A DNA stretch of 59,471 bases from assembly GCA_947174415.1 (NCBI GenBank), contig CAMWIW010000010.1:1-59471 (forward strand), given 5' to 3'. The first letter of the stretch is position 1; each line of letters opens with the position of its first letter. Below are positions 57,832 through 59,471 of the stretch, piece by piece. This DNA is from an uncultured Clostridia bacterium (GTDB taxonomy: Bacteria > Bacillota > Clostridia > Christensenellales > Borkfalkiaceae). Under the pieces are notes generated by a model that saw only the letters and a program-made list of their open reading frames with translations, did not search any database and had not been told where the DNA came from. The position numbers were made by a program, and so were the translations under genes.

Positions 57832-59471
57832 ATGTATAAAATCAAAAATAGGAACAAAGGAGTAAAGATAAGCTTAATAGTTGCGTTTGTCGCGGTTTTA
57901 GTCGGTTGCTTGATTGCTTTTGCGGGCAACCCTTTTTCAGTTGCAGACGCTGAAAGCAGCGAAACGGTTGCAATCGTTTCGGAACATTCGCAAACCGACG
58001 AAGTTTCGGCACAGTCTGCCGAAAGCTTAGCGGAAGCGTGGAACGCAGCCGTTGAAGAAAGTATAGCAACGGGCAAACAGGTTACGTTCACTTTAACCGA
58101 AGACTGGACTTTAAACAGCGGAATTAGCATACCCGCAAACGCTGATATTATTTTAGACCTTAACGGCCACACTGTCAACGGAAAAACAGGTATTAGCGTG
58201 TTTATTAACGTTTTGGGTACTTTGGAACTGCAAGATAGCACGGGCGGCGGCAAAATAACAGGTGCGAACAGTTCGGCTTATGGTAGCGCTGTGAGCGTTT
58301 ATGGCACGTTTATAATGAATGGCGGTGAGATAAGCGGAAACGTTTCCGGCGGCGGTAGCGTCGCCACTGAACATAAGGACGCGGAGTTTATAATGAACGG
58401 CGGCGTTATAAAAAATAACAGAGCTGACGGTGCGGATAATGACGGCTATGGCGGCGGCGTTATAGTATATAATGGCACGTTTGAAATGAACGGAGGTGAA
58501 ATAAGCGAAAATACTGCTGATTACGAAGGCGGCGGTGTATGGAGTAGCTTATACAGCACGTTTATAATGAACGGCGGTAAAATAAGCAATAACAACGTGA
58601 TTGGTAACAGCGGTGGCGGCGGCGTTGTATCATACGGTAAGTTTATAATGAACGGAGGTGAAATCAGCGGAAATACTTCTCCGTCAATTGGCGGCGGCGT
58701 TATGGTTTATTCAGGTTCTGTTGTAATCAACAACGGTGAGATATACGACAATGAAGCAACTCAAGGCGGCGGCGTGCATGTCTACACCAACGGCACGTTT
58801 GAAATGAGCGGCGGCACAATAAGTGACAACACGGCAACTTATGGCGGCGGCGTGTACGGTTACGACAGCACGTTTAAAATGAGCGGCGGAGAGATAAGCG
58901 GCAACACTGCAACGACAAACGGCGGCGGCGTGTACGGTTACGGTACCAGCACCGTTGGCTTTACCTTTAATATGACGGGCGGCACGATTACCAACAACAA
59001 GTCGGAAGGTGCCTCCGGCGGGGTATATTGCGGGTCATACAGCACGTTTGAAATGAGTGGGAGTGCAACCATCAGCAGCAACACTTCGACAACTTTTGCT
59101 GCCGGTGTGCAAGTAAGCAATTCAACGGCTATATTCACAATGAGCGGCGGCACTATAAGCGGCAACACAGCAACAACTTACGGCGGCGGCGTTTGTGTTT
59201 TCAGCGGCAGCACGTTTGAAATGAGCGGCGGAGAGATAAGCGGCAATAAAGCAACAACATACAGCGGCGGCGTGTATGTCCACAACGGCGGTACGTTTGA
59301 AATGAACGGCGGAGAGATAAGCGGCAACATTGCATCGACAAACGTCGGCGGTGGCGTGTATGTAAACGGCAGCACGTTTGTAATGAACGGCGGCGCTATC
59401 AGTGACAACACGGCAGGTTCATTCGGCGGCGGCGTGTATGCACTCAGCGGCACGTTTGAAATGAGCGGCGG
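57832..59471 (+). CDS. Secreted beta-helix repeat protein (PMP-like), 3' end outside the window
   Basis: The first 546 codons are open and run off the window. A signal peptide or anchor (VKISLIVAFVAVLVGCLIAF, then cleavage near SVADA) follows a basic N-terminus. After a 100-residue lead, residues from about 140 are a tandem array of units of about 20-30 residues built on TFEMNGGEISGNTA and YGGGVYV. This is the pattern of right-handed beta-helix surface proteins, reminiscent of chlamydial PMP repeats (GGxI, FxxN). A strong GGAGG site precedes the ATG. Repeat units differ by few bases, so phase-variable length change is possible. The anchoring end is not seen. Probable adhesin; ligand unknown. 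Confidence 0.87.
   Translation, partial: MYKIKNRNKGVKISLIVAFVAVLVGCLIAFAGNPFSVADAESSETVAIVSEHSQTDEVSAQSAESLAEAWNAAVEESIATGKQVTFTLTEDWTLNSGISIPANADIILDLNGHTVNGKTGISVFINVLGTLELQDSTGGGKITGANSSAYGSAVSVYGTFIMNGGEISGNVSGGGSVATEHKDAEFIMNGGVIKNNRADGADNDGYGGGVIVYNGTFEMNGGEISENTADYEGGGVWSSLYSTFIMNGGKISNNNVIGNSGGGGVVSYGKFIMNGGEISGNTSPSIGGGVMVYSGSVVINNGEIYDNEATQGGGVHVYTNGTFEMSGGTISDNTATYGGGVYGYDSTFKMSGGEISGNTATTNGGGVYGYGTSTVGFTFNMTGGTITNNKSEGASGGVYCGSYSTFEMSGSATISSNTSTTFAAGVQVSNSTAIFTMSGGTISGNTATTYGGGVCVFSGSTFEMSGGEISGNKATTYSGGVYVHNGGTFEMNGGEISGNIASTNVGGGVYVNGSTFVMNGGAISDNTAGSFGGGVYALSGTFEMSG

Noticed and set aside
57762-59453. Several long open frames on the minus strand opposite the beta-helix gene
   Set aside because: They mirror the repeated, GC-rich third positions of the plus-strand repeats and are low-complexity (PPLI, TPPP); shadows of the real gene.

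Overview
The window looks like chromosomal DNA from an uncultured Bacillota (Clostridia) bacterium, probably an anaerobe. The reasons are GGAGG-type ribosome binding sites, canonical sigma-A promoters (TTGACA-17-TATAAT), U-tailed intrinsic terminators, a complete Rnf complex, a collagen-like BclA-type protein, DegV, and CmpB/MacB-like membrane proteins. All functional calls come from reading motifs and architecture; no database search was run.

Layout: 1-347 is the 3' part of the tmRNA gene (ssrA). An AT-rich CcrM/HinfI-like methyltransferase and its restriction partner (663-2664) follow, then an XRE regulator divergent from a small membrane protein (2898-3753) and a collagen-like protein (3875-4672). 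The minus strand carries a probable queuine/queuosine-precursor salvage operon (4726-6146) with a structured leader, then an amidase, an iron-sulfur flavoprotein and a TetR regulator with two identical operators (6403-8284). A LOG-family protein and a low-molecular-weight tyrosine phosphatase (8362-9431) close this part.

The centre (9540-40640) is one apparent 31-kb operon of ten genes, bounded by a perfect promoter and a strong terminator. It encodes a GH3-like pseudoenzyme fused through two membrane helices to a dead McrB-like AAA+ domain; two membrane-anchored McrB-like AAA+ ATPases whose catalytic modules are nearly identical in DNA (1,107 bp, 4 mismatches seen by eye); a DUF2357-like coiled-coil protein lacking the McrC nuclease; two MBG-type beta-repeat surface proteins (747 and 3,803 residues) held by N-terminal anchors; two further membrane proteins; a BspA-type leucine-rich-repeat protein; and a 1,535-residue membrane protein. 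I do not recognise this as a described system. My working idea is a McrBC-derived AAA+ machine moved to the membrane and co-expressed with giant surface proteins.

After it come DegV (minus), then an operon of an XRE-membrane regulator, gltX, a CmpB-like protein and a MacB-like ABC transporter (41809-47695). Next is an extracytoplasmic flavin module (FMN-binding lipoprotein, ApbE, NusG-II protein; 47837-50241) convergent with a Gx-family gene and rnfCDGEAB (56722-50300, minus). ApbE would flavinylate the lipoprotein and Rnf subunits. The right end (56842-59471) holds an XRE regulator with back-to-back promoters, a candidate structured ncRNA, small repeats, and the start of a secreted beta-helix protein cut by the window edge.

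Three genes (41809, 48581, 56722) have a -10 box 6-7 nt before the start codon and no Shine-Dalgarno sequence, so leaderless initiation seems to be in use.
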